Below, piece by piece: positions 6,538-13,555 of a DNA stretch of 13,883 nt. The DNA comes from an uncultured Bacteroidia bacterium (GTDB lineage Bacteria > Bacteroidota > Bacteroidia > Bacteroidales > UBA932), in contig CACXHM010000143.1 in NCBI GenBank assembly GCA_902767465.1, positions 1-13,883 on the forward strand, read 5' to 3'. Made by a program: the position numbers and the translations under genes. Below the pieces are notes generated by a model, which was not told the origin of the DNA, did not search any database, and saw nothing but the letters and a program-made list of their open reading frames with translations. Within the stretch, counting starts at the first letter, position 1, and each line of letters starts with the position of its first letter.

Positions 6538-7248
6538 ATGGCAAGAAAAAAGTATGTAATCTTCACCGCCGGGGGCAGCGGCACCAGGATGGGGGCCGGC
6601 GTGCCCAAACAGTTCCTGACCCTGGAAGGGATTCCGGTGCTGCAGCGCAGCATTTCCGTTTTTCTGAACGCCTGCCCGGACGTAAAAGTGGTGACGGTGC
6701 TTCCGAAAGAGCATTTTGCGGAATGGAAGGAACTCTGCCAAAAGAACTCTTTCGAGGTGCCGCAACTGCTTGCAGAAGGGGGAATTTCCCGTTTTCATAG
6801 CGTTAAAGCCGCTTTGGAAAGGGTGCCCGACGGTGCGATAGTCGCTATTCATGACGGGGTACGGCCGCTTGTTTCGGAAGGGCTGGTCCGCACCATGTTC
6901 GAGAAGATGGAAACCCTCCATGCGCTGATTCCCGTGATTCCGGTGACGGACACTTTGAAGACGCTGGAACGCGCTTCCGACGGGACTCTCCGCACATCTT
7001 CTTCTCCCGACCCCGACCGGGGCCGCACTTTCGCTGCCCAGACGCCGCAAATGTTTCTTTCCGAAGAAATCCGTGCCGCTTACACCCTGCCATACGATAC
7101 GGCCTTCACCGATGATGCTTCAGTGGCGCGTAAATATGGAATACCCCTCTCCTACATTATCGGAGAGAGGCATAACCTGAAACTTACCGTGCCCGAAGAT
7201 ATGGAAGAGGCGCGGCAGATACTATTTTCTGGACGACTTTGCCGCTGA
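6538..7248 (+). CDS. ispD: 2-C-methyl-D-erythritol 4-phosphate cytidylyltransferase (MEP pathway)
   Basis: The 236-residue enzyme joins MEP and CTP to give CDP-methylerythritol in isoprenoid synthesis, which supplies the undecaprenyl carrier used by the wall enzymes nearby. Family motifs are the nucleotide-binding TAGGSGTRMGAGVPKQF (10-26), IHDGVRPLV (104-112), PVTDTLK (135-141), AAQTPQMF (166-173), and TDDASVARKYGIPL (191-204) followed by NLKLTVPEDME (213-223). The open frame extends upstream to TTG 6517, but that codon lies inside the -7 box; ATG 6538 gives the standard N-terminus and is chosen. TarI-type ribitol-phosphate cytidylyltransferases are related, but no teichoic-acid genes are near. 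Its 3' end overlaps the convergent regulator gene by 27 bp. Confidence 0.93.
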   Translation: MARKKYVIFTAGGSGTRMGAGVPKQFLTLEGIPVLQRSISVFLNACPDVKVVTVLPKEHFAEWKELCQKNSFEVPQLLAEGGISRFHSVKAALERVPDGAIVAIHDGVRPLVSEGLVRTMFEKMETLHALIPVIPVTDTLKTLERASDGTLRTSSSPDPDRGRTFAAQTPQMFLSEEIRAAYTLPYDTAFTDDASVARKYGIPLSYIIGERHNLKLTVPEDMEEARQILFSGRLCR

Positions 7249-7767
7249 CCTCGATCCCTTCACAGGGGCTTTCCCTTCGCTTTCGCGAAAGCTTGTGGTC
7301 TTGAAATCCTTTACCCAAACCTGGCGCTCGAAAGCCTCGTCGAGCGAAATGCGCGTATCGGTAGACTGCACGTAAGGGATGTTCTGAATGGTATTCAGCA
7401 GTACGCTCATAAGATGCTCATTATTGAAGCAGTAGAGTTTGACCAGAAGCGAAGTTGCCCCTGTAACGAAGTGACATTCAACCACCTCTGGAATTTTCTT
7501 AAGGTTCTCCGTAACCTCCAGATACTTGTTCGCTTCGGAGATGGAGATATTCACGAACGCGCATATGTTCAGTCCCAGCGCGCTTGGTTTAACGAGCAGT
7601 CGAGACCCTGCTATCACCCCGTTTTTTTCAAGTTTCTGGACCCTCTGATGTATGGCAGCGCCGGAGATGCCGCACTCGCGTGCAATCTCCAGATATGCCA
7701 TGCGGGCATCTTTTACCAGAAAGGAGAGAATTTTCCTGTCGATATCGTCGAGTTGATAATTCGTCAT
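7222..7767 (-). CDS. Lrp/AsnC-family transcriptional regulator
   Basis: The 181-residue protein has an N-terminal winged helix-turn-helix (about 4-53: LDDIDRKILSFLVKDARMAY, then LEIARECGISGAAIHQRVQK and LEKNGVI) and a C-terminal RAM ligand-binding/oligomerisation domain (about 66-145). Such proteins bind DNA as dimers to hexadecamers and respond to amino acids or related ligands; the ligand and targets here are unknown. Beyond the RAM domain is a serine- and lysine/arginine-rich tail (about 155-181, ending APVKGSRSAAKSSRK), longer than in minimal Lrp proteins. The final 27 bp of the gene lie antisense to the ispD 3' end. It starts 2 nt after the topA stop, so it is almost certainly co-transcribed with topA. 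Confidence 0.92.
   Translation of the reverse strand: MTNYQLDDIDRKILSFLVKDARMAYLEIARECGISGAAIHQRVQKLEKNGVIAGSRLLVKPSALGLNICAFVNISISEANKYLEVTENLKKIPEVVECHFVTGATSLLVKLYCFNNEHLMSVLLNTIQNIPYVQSTDTRISLDEAFERQVWVKDFKTTSFRESEGKAPVKGSRSAAKSSRK
7279..7292. repeat. 14-bp perfect palindrome near the ispD/regulator convergence
   Basis: GCTTTCGCGAAAGC is self-complementary and lies 31 bp past the ispD stop, inside the regulator gene's tail-coding region. As RNA it can form a 5-bp stem with a CGCG tetraloop in either direction. No T-run follows on the ispD side, so terminator function is uncertain. Confidence 0.45.
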
Positions 7768-7769
7768 AT

Positions 7770-10094
7770 CTATTTCTTTTTAAACCTTACAAAACGCTTT
7801 CCGGAGGGCTTGGATGCAGTTCCGGAGATAATGGCCTTGCAGTCCTCCACGCCCAGAGCGGCAGGGTCGCTTCCTTTTGGGATGCGGTAGTTCTTGCCGG
7901 CGTGCTTGATATACGGTCCGTACGGACCGTTCATAATGAGAATATCCTCAGACGGGAACTGTGCGATTGCGCCGCTGGCCTCGGGGGCTGATTTTTGCTT
8001 GTCTATCAAATCGATGCAATCCTGCAGACTGATGTTGAGGGGGTCGGATTTACGGGGGAGGGTAATGTTGGTATCCCCATATTTAATGTAGGGCCCGAAC
8101 TTGCCCTTCGTCACAATTACATCCACGCCCAGATACTGCCCGGCGGTTCTTGGCAGGGCGAGCAGCTGTATGGCTTCTTCGAGGGAAACGGTTTCTATCA
8201 ACTGCCCTTTTGCGAGGCTGGCATAGCGGCGGGACTCTCCTTCTCCCTTCTGCACATAAGCACCATACTGGCCGTATTTTGCTACAATCTGCTGCCCGTC
8301 GGAGGGGTCGATGCCTATGATGCGTTCGCTGTGCTGGTACTGTCCGTCATGCATCTTTTCCTCCACCGTCTTGTGGAAGGGCGGGTAAATCTTCTCGAGA
8401 TACTTCTGCCAATCCTGCTTTCCTTCGGCAATTTTGTCCAGATTGTCCTCCACGCCGGCGGTGTAGTTGAAGTCCATGATATCCGGGAAGTTTTCGACCA
8501 GATAATCGGACACCAGAAGGCCGACGTCCTGAGGGAAGAATTTGCCCCTGTCTTCTCCCACGATCTCTTTCTTGAGGCTGGAAGTTATGCTGCCGCCCTT
8601 TAGCTTGAAGTTGGTGACTTGCATCGGGGTGCCTTCCTTGTTTCCCCGCACAATGTATCCGCGGGTGGTGGTGAGGGTGGTGATGGTAGGAGAGTAGGTG
8701 GATGGACGGCCTATGCCGAGTTCCTCGAGCTTTTTCACAAGCGAAGCGTCGGTGTAGCGCTGAGGGGCGCGACTGAATTTACACTCGGAGGAAATCTCGA
8801 CTGCGTTGAGGGCATCTCCGGCATTGGCTTCCGGAAGGATGACCAGGTCTTTCTCGACAGGTTCGTCGTCGGAACTTTCGAAGTAAACTTTCAGGAATCC
8901 GTCGAAAAGTATTTGGGATGCTTCCGAAAGAAACTTTTCCGGCCTTTTGTCGGACTCCAGGGTGATGGCGGTGTTGAGAAGCTTTGCCTCTGACATCTGC
9001 GAAGCTACAGTGCGTTTCCAGATGAGGTCGTAGAGCGCTTTCTCCTGTGCGTTGCCATTGATGTCGACATGGGCTATGAAGGTTGGGCGTATGGCTTCGT
9101 GCGCTTCTTGTGCACCTTTGCTGCGTGTTGCATAGTTGCGAGGATGGGAATACTCCGCTCCGAAGTTGTCGATGATGAACTGTTTCGCTGTACCGATTGC
9201 AAGCTGCGAGAGGTTGGTGGAGTCGGTTCTCATATAGGTTATGAGGCCCTTCTCATATAGGCTCTGGGCTATCCTCATGGTGTTGCTCACGTTGAAGTGA
9301 AGCTTTCGGGACGCTTCCTGCTGAAGGGTTGAAGTGGTGAAGGGGGCTGCGGGGTAGCGGACTCCGTCCGTCTTGTTCACCGAAGTGATGGTGTAGGCGG
9401 CTCCAATCGAATCCCGAAGGAATTTTTCGGCTTCTTCGGGACTTTTGAATTTTGTGTCGAGGATCCCTTTGAGTACTGATCCGTCAGTTGTTTTGAACTT
9501 TCCCTCTGTTCTGTAGAAAGGTTCCGGCCGGAAGGCCATGATTTCGCGTTCACGTTCGACCACGAGACGGAGAGCCACGCTTTGCACGCGTCCTGCTGAA
9601 AGCCCACGGTTGATCTTCTTCCAAAGGATGGGGGAGAGTTCGAAACCCACCAGACGGTCAAGCACGCGGCGGGCCTGCTGGGCGTTCACCAGATTCATGT
9701 CGATGTCCCTCGGGTTCTGAAGAGCCTCTTCAATGGCTTTTTTGGTAATTTCGTGATATGTGATCCTGCGGGTGCGGGACGGGTCCAGCCCGAGAGTTAC
9801 GGCAAGATGCCATGCGATAGCCTCTCCTTCGCGGTCAGGGTCGGCTGCCAGATACACGGTCTGTGCTTTTGCCGCCTGCGCCTTCAACTGTTCCACAAGA
9901 TGCTTCTTGTCTGCAGGAATCTCATACTCTGGCACAAATCCTCCGTTCACATCTACGCTTAGTTTCTTTTCGTTAAGATCGCGTATGTGTCCCTTGCTGG
10001 ATACCACTTTGTATCCGGCAGGATTGTCTTTCAGAAAAACGTTTATCTCCCTGGCCTTCGTAGGCGACTCGACTATTATCAGGTTACCCTCCAT
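7770..10094 (-). CDS. topA: DNA topoisomerase I (type IA)
   Basis: The 774-residue enzyme relaxes negative supercoils by single-strand passage. The Toprim domain is at the N-terminus: LIIVESPTKA with metal-site Glu9, and AADPDREGEAIAWHL with the DxD-x3-E acids at 85, 87 and 91. SAGRVQSVALRLVVERE (166-182) follows. The catalytic tyrosine is in GLITYMRTDSTNLS (Tyr287). The C-terminus (about 593-757) holds three related repeats of the YGxYxxxG type; the last two read KFGPYIKYGDTNITLPR and YGPYIKHAGKNYRIPKG. It ends with a basic tail, GKRFVRFKKK. Tetracysteine zinc fingers are absent: only three cysteines occur. An in-frame TTG at 10103 would add three residues; ATG 10094 gives the usual family N-terminus. 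It is followed after 2 nt by the Lrp-type regulator. Confidence 0.96.
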   Translation of the reverse strand: MEGNLIIVESPTKAREINVFLKDNPAGYKVVSSKGHIRDLNEKKLSVDVNGGFVPEYEIPADKKHLVEQLKAQAAKAQTVYLAADPDREGEAIAWHLAVTLGLDPSRTRRITYHEITKKAIEEALQNPRDIDMNLVNAQQARRVLDRLVGFELSPILWKKINRGLSAGRVQSVALRLVVEREREIMAFRPEPFYRTEGKFKTTDGSVLKGILDTKFKSPEEAEKFLRDSIGAAYTITSVNKTDGVRYPAAPFTTSTLQQEASRKLHFNVSNTMRIAQSLYEKGLITYMRTDSTNLSQLAIGTAKQFIIDNFGAEYSHPRNYATRSKGAQEAHEAIRPTFIAHVDINGNAQEKALYDLIWKRTVASQMSEAKLLNTAITLESDKRPEKFLSEASQILFDGFLKVYFESSDDEPVEKDLVILPEANAGDALNAVEISSECKFSRAPQRYTDASLVKKLEELGIGRPSTYSPTITTLTTTRGYIVRGNKEGTPMQVTNFKLKGGSITSSLKKEIVGEDRGKFFPQDVGLLVSDYLVENFPDIMDFNYTAGVEDNLDKIAEGKQDWQKYLEKIYPPFHKTVEEKMHDGQYQHSERIIGIDPSDGQQIVAKYGQYGAYVQKGEGESRRYASLAKGQLIETVSLEEAIQLLALPRTAGQYLGVDVIVTKGKFGPYIKYGDTNITLPRKSDPLNISLQDCIDLIDKQKSAPEASGAIAQFPSEDILIMNGPYGPYIKHAGKNYRIPKGSDPAALGVEDCKAIISGTASKPSGKRFVRFKKK
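7913..7930. repeat. 18-bp perfect palindrome inside topA
   Basis: ACGGTCCGTACGGACCGT is exactly self-complementary. On the minus strand it encodes NGPYGPY of the last C-terminal repeat (about residues 722-728), so the coding of a short GPYGPY duplication partly explains the symmetry through codon choice. It could extrude as a cruciform or bind a dimeric protein. Confidence 0.6.
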
Positions 10095-10110
10095 AACTTT
10101 CAATTTTCTG

Positions 10111-10142
10111 CAAAGTAAATCACAAACTCGCTAATTTTCAAA
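10111..10142 (-). promoter_or_regulatory. Promoter for topA (and the linked regulator)
   Basis: On the minus strand TTACTTTG (10118-10111) matches TAnnTTTG with one mismatch, and TTTG (10142-10139) lies 20 nt upstream as a -33 box. The -7 box ends 16 nt before the topA ATG, so the leader would be roughly 10 nt. Confidence 0.5.
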
Positions 10143-10143
10143 A

Positions 10144-10169
10144 TTTGTCGGCAAAAAAAATTAACTTTG
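10144..10169 (+). promoter_or_regulatory. Promoter for the PBP1A-ddl-prmC operon
   Basis: TAACTTTG (10162-10169) matches TAnnTTTG exactly and ends 22 nt before the PBP1A ATG. A TTTG (10144-10147) lies only 14 nt upstream, shorter than the usual 19-21 nt, so it may not be the true -33 box. An A8 run (10153-10160) lies between them. Confidence 0.5.
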
Positions 10170-10191
10170 TAATTCTAATCGAAGATTAAAG

Positions 10192-12534
10192 ATGGAAGCC
10201 TCTACGAAGAAAAAAATAACGAAATGGTTTTGGATACTGGTAACCGCCCCCTTCGCGCTGGTATTCTTCCTCCTGCTTCTGGTATGGATGTTCGCCAGAA
10301 TCCCTTCTTTCGAAGAACTTGAGCACCCCGACAGCAAGCTTGCCACCCAGGTGATTGCCGCCGACGGCGAAGTGCTTACCACCTTTCATATAGAGAACCG
10401 CACATTTGTCAGTTATGACGAGCTCTCTCCAAATCTGGTGGCAGCTACCATCGCTACAGAAGACGCCCGCTTCCGCAGGCACTCCGGCATCGATCTGAAA
10501 GGCCTCGTGCGCGTAGCTGTCAAGACCATTCTCATGCGCGACAGCAGTCAGGGAGGCGGCTCCACCATCACCCAGCAGCTTGCGAAGACCCTTTACCCCC
10601 GCAAGGAGGGCGTCGGCAAAATAGGGATGGTGTGGATCAAACTCAAAGAGTGGATAACTGCCGTAAAACTCGAACGCAACTACACCAAGGACGAAATTCT
10701 GGTGATGTATCTGAATTCCGTGTTCTTTGGCAGCAGTGCATACGGCATAAGGGCTGCATCCGAGACATTCTTCGACAAACTTCCTTCCGAACTGACTGTA
10801 GAAGAGGCGGCTACCCTTGTGGGAATGGTGAACAAACCCACCCGCTACAACCCTGTCATCAACCCCGACCGGGCTCTGGCACGCCGCAATTTCGTGATAG
10901 GCCAGATGGCCAAGGGAAAGTATATCAACAAGGCGGAAGCGGATTCCATCAAACAGATTCCCATCAATCTTGTTTATCAGGTGCGGGATCATAATGCCGG
11001 TCTTGCGCCATATTTCAGGGATATGCTCCGCCGCGACATGAATGCGCAGAAGCCAAAGCGCAGCAACTACCAGTATCCCGAAGATTTTACGGCCGATTCG
11101 CTCCGCTGGCGCGATGACGAACTCTTCGGATGGCTCAACAAAAACAAAAAACCGGGCGGAGAGCGCTACAACCTCGACAAGGACGGTCTCCGAATCTATA
11201 CCACAATCGATTACAGAATGCAGTTGAACGCTGAACAGGCCGTGGCCGAGCATCTCGGAAAGAATCTCCAGCCTGCGTTCAACAGGGAAAATAAGTGGAA
11301 GCGCAATGCGCCCTTTGCTTCTGATGTCGATAAAGCCACGCGTGAGCGCCTTATGAACAATGCCCGTCGATGGAGCGATCGCTACCGCGTGCAGCACAAG
11401 GCCGGCGTCCCCGAGGCGGATATTCTCGCCCAGTTCGATAAACCTGTAAAAATGAGGGTGTTCTCCTGGAACAAGAAGGGTTATGTGGATACTCTTATGA
11501 CCCCGAACGATTCCATCCTTTACTATAAGTCGGTGCTGCGTTGCGGCATGATAGCCATCGAACCCGTGACAGGTCATATCAAGGCCTATGTAGGAGGCCC
11601 CAATTATCGTTATTTCAAATATGATAATGTAGGCCAGGGCAAGCGTCAGGTTGGATCCACAATCAAGCCCTTCCTCTATACGCTTGCAATGCAGGAGGGA
11701 ATGTCCCCTTGCGACAAGGTCATCAACGTTCCACAGTCCTTCATTGCGGGAGATGGGAGCGACTGGACACCGCGTTCTACCGACAAAGACGAATGGATAG
11801 GTAAGACAGTGACACTCAAGTGGGGGCTTACCCACTCCTCCAACAATATTTCCGCCTATCTGATGAAACAGTTCGGCCCCCATGCCATGGCGGAGATGAT
11901 GCATAAAATGGGGATCTATAGCCATCTTGAAGAGGTTTATGCCCTTTGCGTGGGAGCTGCCGACATTTCGATAAAGGAAATGGTCGCTGCCTACAACGCC
12001 CTGCCTTCCCGAGGGGTTTACATCACGCCGATGTATGTGACCAGAATCGAAGACAGCCAGGGCAATGTCCTGTCTGAATTTACCAACCACAAGCGTGAAG
12101 CCGTGGGGGAGAACACCGCCTACCTGATGGTTAACCTGATGCAGGGGGTTATCAACCATGGTACCGGTGCACGTCTCCGTTCCACCTATGGTCTCAGGGG
12201 CGAGATAGCCGGGAAAACCGGAACCACCAACGACAATTCCGACGGCTGGTTCATAGGATACACGCCCTCCATTACGTGCGGTGTCTGGGTGGGCGGCGAA
12301 GACCGTCAGATACACTTCAATTCTCTGGCCCTCGGAAGTGGTTCCAATATGGCTCTGCCCATTTGGGGCATCTGGATGAAGAAGTGCATTGCAGACGGAG
12401 TTTTCAGCGAAACTGACCGTTTCATTGCTCCCGCAGGTGTCTCCCTCGGCCTGGACTGCACGGGAGGAGACATCGAAACCACTGAAGAGGGGCAGGCTGA
12501 AAACCGTTCAGAAGAAGATTATTATTTTGAATAA
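10192..12534 (+). CDS. mrcA: Class A penicillin-binding protein 1A (glycosyltransferase/transpeptidase)
   Basis: The 780-residue bifunctional peptidoglycan synthase has a basic cytoplasmic N-terminus and one membrane helix (about 13-34). The GT51 glycosyltransferase domain shows ATEDARFRRHSGID (88-101, catalytic Glu90), GGSTITQQLAK (122-132), and YTKDEILVMYLNSVFFG (164-180) followed by SSAYGIRAAS (181-190). The transpeptidase domain has STIK (Ser489 nucleophile, Lys492), SSN (549-551) and KTG (675-677). It polymerises and cross-links glycan in the periplasm. Residues 751-780 form an acidic tail ending EEDYYFE. The start ATG 10192 follows an exact -7 box. ddl begins 1 nt after its stop. A 709-residue open frame on the opposite strand is judged a shadow. 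Confidence 0.96.
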   Translation: MEASTKKKITKWFWILVTAPFALVFFLLLLVWMFARIPSFEELEHPDSKLATQVIAADGEVLTTFHIENRTFVSYDELSPNLVAATIATEDARFRRHSGIDLKGLVRVAVKTILMRDSSQGGGSTITQQLAKTLYPRKEGVGKIGMVWIKLKEWITAVKLERNYTKDEILVMYLNSVFFGSSAYGIRAASETFFDKLPSELTVEEAATLVGMVNKPTRYNPVINPDRALARRNFVIGQMAKGKYINKAEADSIKQIPINLVYQVRDHNAGLAPYFRDMLRRDMNAQKPKRSNYQYPEDFTADSLRWRDDELFGWLNKNKKPGGERYNLDKDGLRIYTTIDYRMQLNAEQAVAEHLGKNLQPAFNRENKWKRNAPFASDVDKATRERLMNNARRWSDRYRVQHKAGVPEADILAQFDKPVKMRVFSWNKKGYVDTLMTPNDSILYYKSVLRCGMIAIEPVTGHIKAYVGGPNYRYFKYDNVGQGKRQVGSTIKPFLYTLAMQEGMSPCDKVINVPQSFIAGDGSDWTPRSTDKDEWIGKTVTLKWGLTHSSNNISAYLMKQFGPHAMAEMMHKMGIYSHLEEVYALCVGAADISIKEMVAAYNALPSRGVYITPMYVTRIEDSQGNVLSEFTNHKREAVGENTAYLMVNLMQGVINHGTGARLRSTYGLRGEIAGKTGTTNDNSDGWFIGYTPSITCGVWVGGEDRQIHFNSLALGSGSNMALPIWGIWMKKCIADGVFSETDRFIAPAGVSLGLDCTGGDIETTEEGQAENRSEEDYYFE

Positions 12535-12535
12535 T

Positions 12536-13552
12536 ATGGGCAAGTACAAAACGATTGCCGTTATCTACGGCAGCGATTCCTCCGAATGGGAGGTGGCCTG
12601 CCGCAGCGGGGAGTTTACCGCCTCCCGCATCGATGGCGACAGATATGACGTGTATGAGATTTTTGCGCGTTTCGGCAGATGGCAGCTGGTGGCCTGCAAA
12701 AACAAGGATGCCATGCGCATTACCTTCCCCGAAAATGCCCGCCCTGAGATCGACAAGACCGATTTCAGCGTGATGGTGCTTGGGGAGAAGGTCAAGTTTG
12801 ATTATGTTTACATCATGCAGCACGGCGCTCCTGGAGAAAGCGGACAACTTCAGGGTTATCTCGAGATGCTCGGAATTCCTTTCAGCTCGTGCTCTTCAGC
12901 TGTAAGTGCCATTGCATTCGACAAATATGCCTGCAAAAGCTATATCCGCGATCTCGGTATAGTCAAATGCGCTCCCGATGCTTTCGTGCACAAGGGGGCA
13001 GACCTGACCGCCTTTGCTTCACAGGTCGAACATAATCTTGTATTCCCTGTTTTTGTAAAGCCCACTATAGGAGGGTCCAGTTTCGGCGTGACCAAGGTTA
13101 ATGACCCGTCCGAAGTCGCCACCGCAGTCGGGTATGCGTTCTCCGAAGGCCCCACGGTACTTGTAGAACAGGGAATTACCGGTCGTGAGTTCACGTGCGC
13201 CGCATACCGCACATCAGGCGAAATACATACGCTCCCTATTATCGAGATTATCAGCGAGAACGATTATTTCGACTACGATGCCAAGTATAACGGCCATAGC
13301 CGTGAGGTTTGTCCTGCAGAGGCTTCTGCTGAAATTACGGAACTCGTGCAGAAAACCACGGCCCGTATATACGACAATTTAGGTTGCGCAGGGCTGGTTC
13401 GTATGGACTACATCTACGCCTCCGACGGGCTTTACTTTCTGGAGGTGAATACCATACCTGGAATGACAAGCGCTTCATTGGTCCCGAAGATGGTTCGTAC
13501 GGCGGGATTGGATATCACTGCTTTCTTCACCGACATAATCGAGAACGGGTAG
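12536..13552 (+). CDS. ddl: D-alanine--D-alanine ligase
   Basis: The 338-residue ATP-grasp ligase makes D-Ala-D-Ala for the peptidoglycan stem peptide. Motifs are SSEWEV (15-20; Glu17 at the D-Ala-binding position), QHGAPGESGQLQGYLEMLGI (95-114), FVKPTIGGSSFGV (173-185, ATP lid), DYDAKY (246-251) and EVNTIPGMTSASLVP (303-317, metal and second-substrate site). Lys250-Tyr251 and Ser124 match the Glu-Ser-Tyr triad of D-Ala-D-Ala enzymes; a tyrosine rather than phenylalanine at 251 argues against a D-Ala-D-Lac enzyme. The frame is open back to 12389, but those codons overlap PBP1A and give unrelated sequence; ATG 12536, 1 nt after the PBP1A stop, starts the family domain. Confidence 0.95.
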   Translation: MGKYKTIAVIYGSDSSEWEVACRSGEFTASRIDGDRYDVYEIFARFGRWQLVACKNKDAMRITFPENARPEIDKTDFSVMVLGEKVKFDYVYIMQHGAPGESGQLQGYLEMLGIPFSSCSSAVSAIAFDKYACKSYIRDLGIVKCAPDAFVHKGADLTAFASQVEHNLVFPVFVKPTIGGSSFGVTKVNDPSEVATAVGYAFSEGPTVLVEQGITGREFTCAAYRTSGEIHTLPIIEIISENDYFDYDAKYNGHSREVCPAEASAEITELVQKTTARIYDNLGCAGLVRMDYIYASDGLYFLEVNTIPGMTSASLVPKMVRTAGLDITAFFTDIIENG

Positions 13553-13555
13553 TTG

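Noticed and set aside
9522..9533. Palindrome TTCCGGCCGGAA in topA
   Set aside because: At 12 bp and GC-rich it is within chance expectation for a window of this size and has no supporting context.
10186..12315. A 709-codon open frame on the minus strand, opposite almost the whole PBP1A gene
   Set aside because: It mirrors the codon pattern of the plus-strand gene, has no recognisable domain, and the plus strand encodes a complete, motif-perfect PBP1A. Long antisense frames of this sort arise from codon bias. Expression of a minus-strand RNA here would be needed to revive it.
12389..12535. A 49-codon upstream extension of the ddl frame
   Set aside because: It lies within PBP1A in another frame and encodes no family sequence. 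ATG 12536 gives the normal Ddl N-terminus 1 nt after the PBP1A stop.
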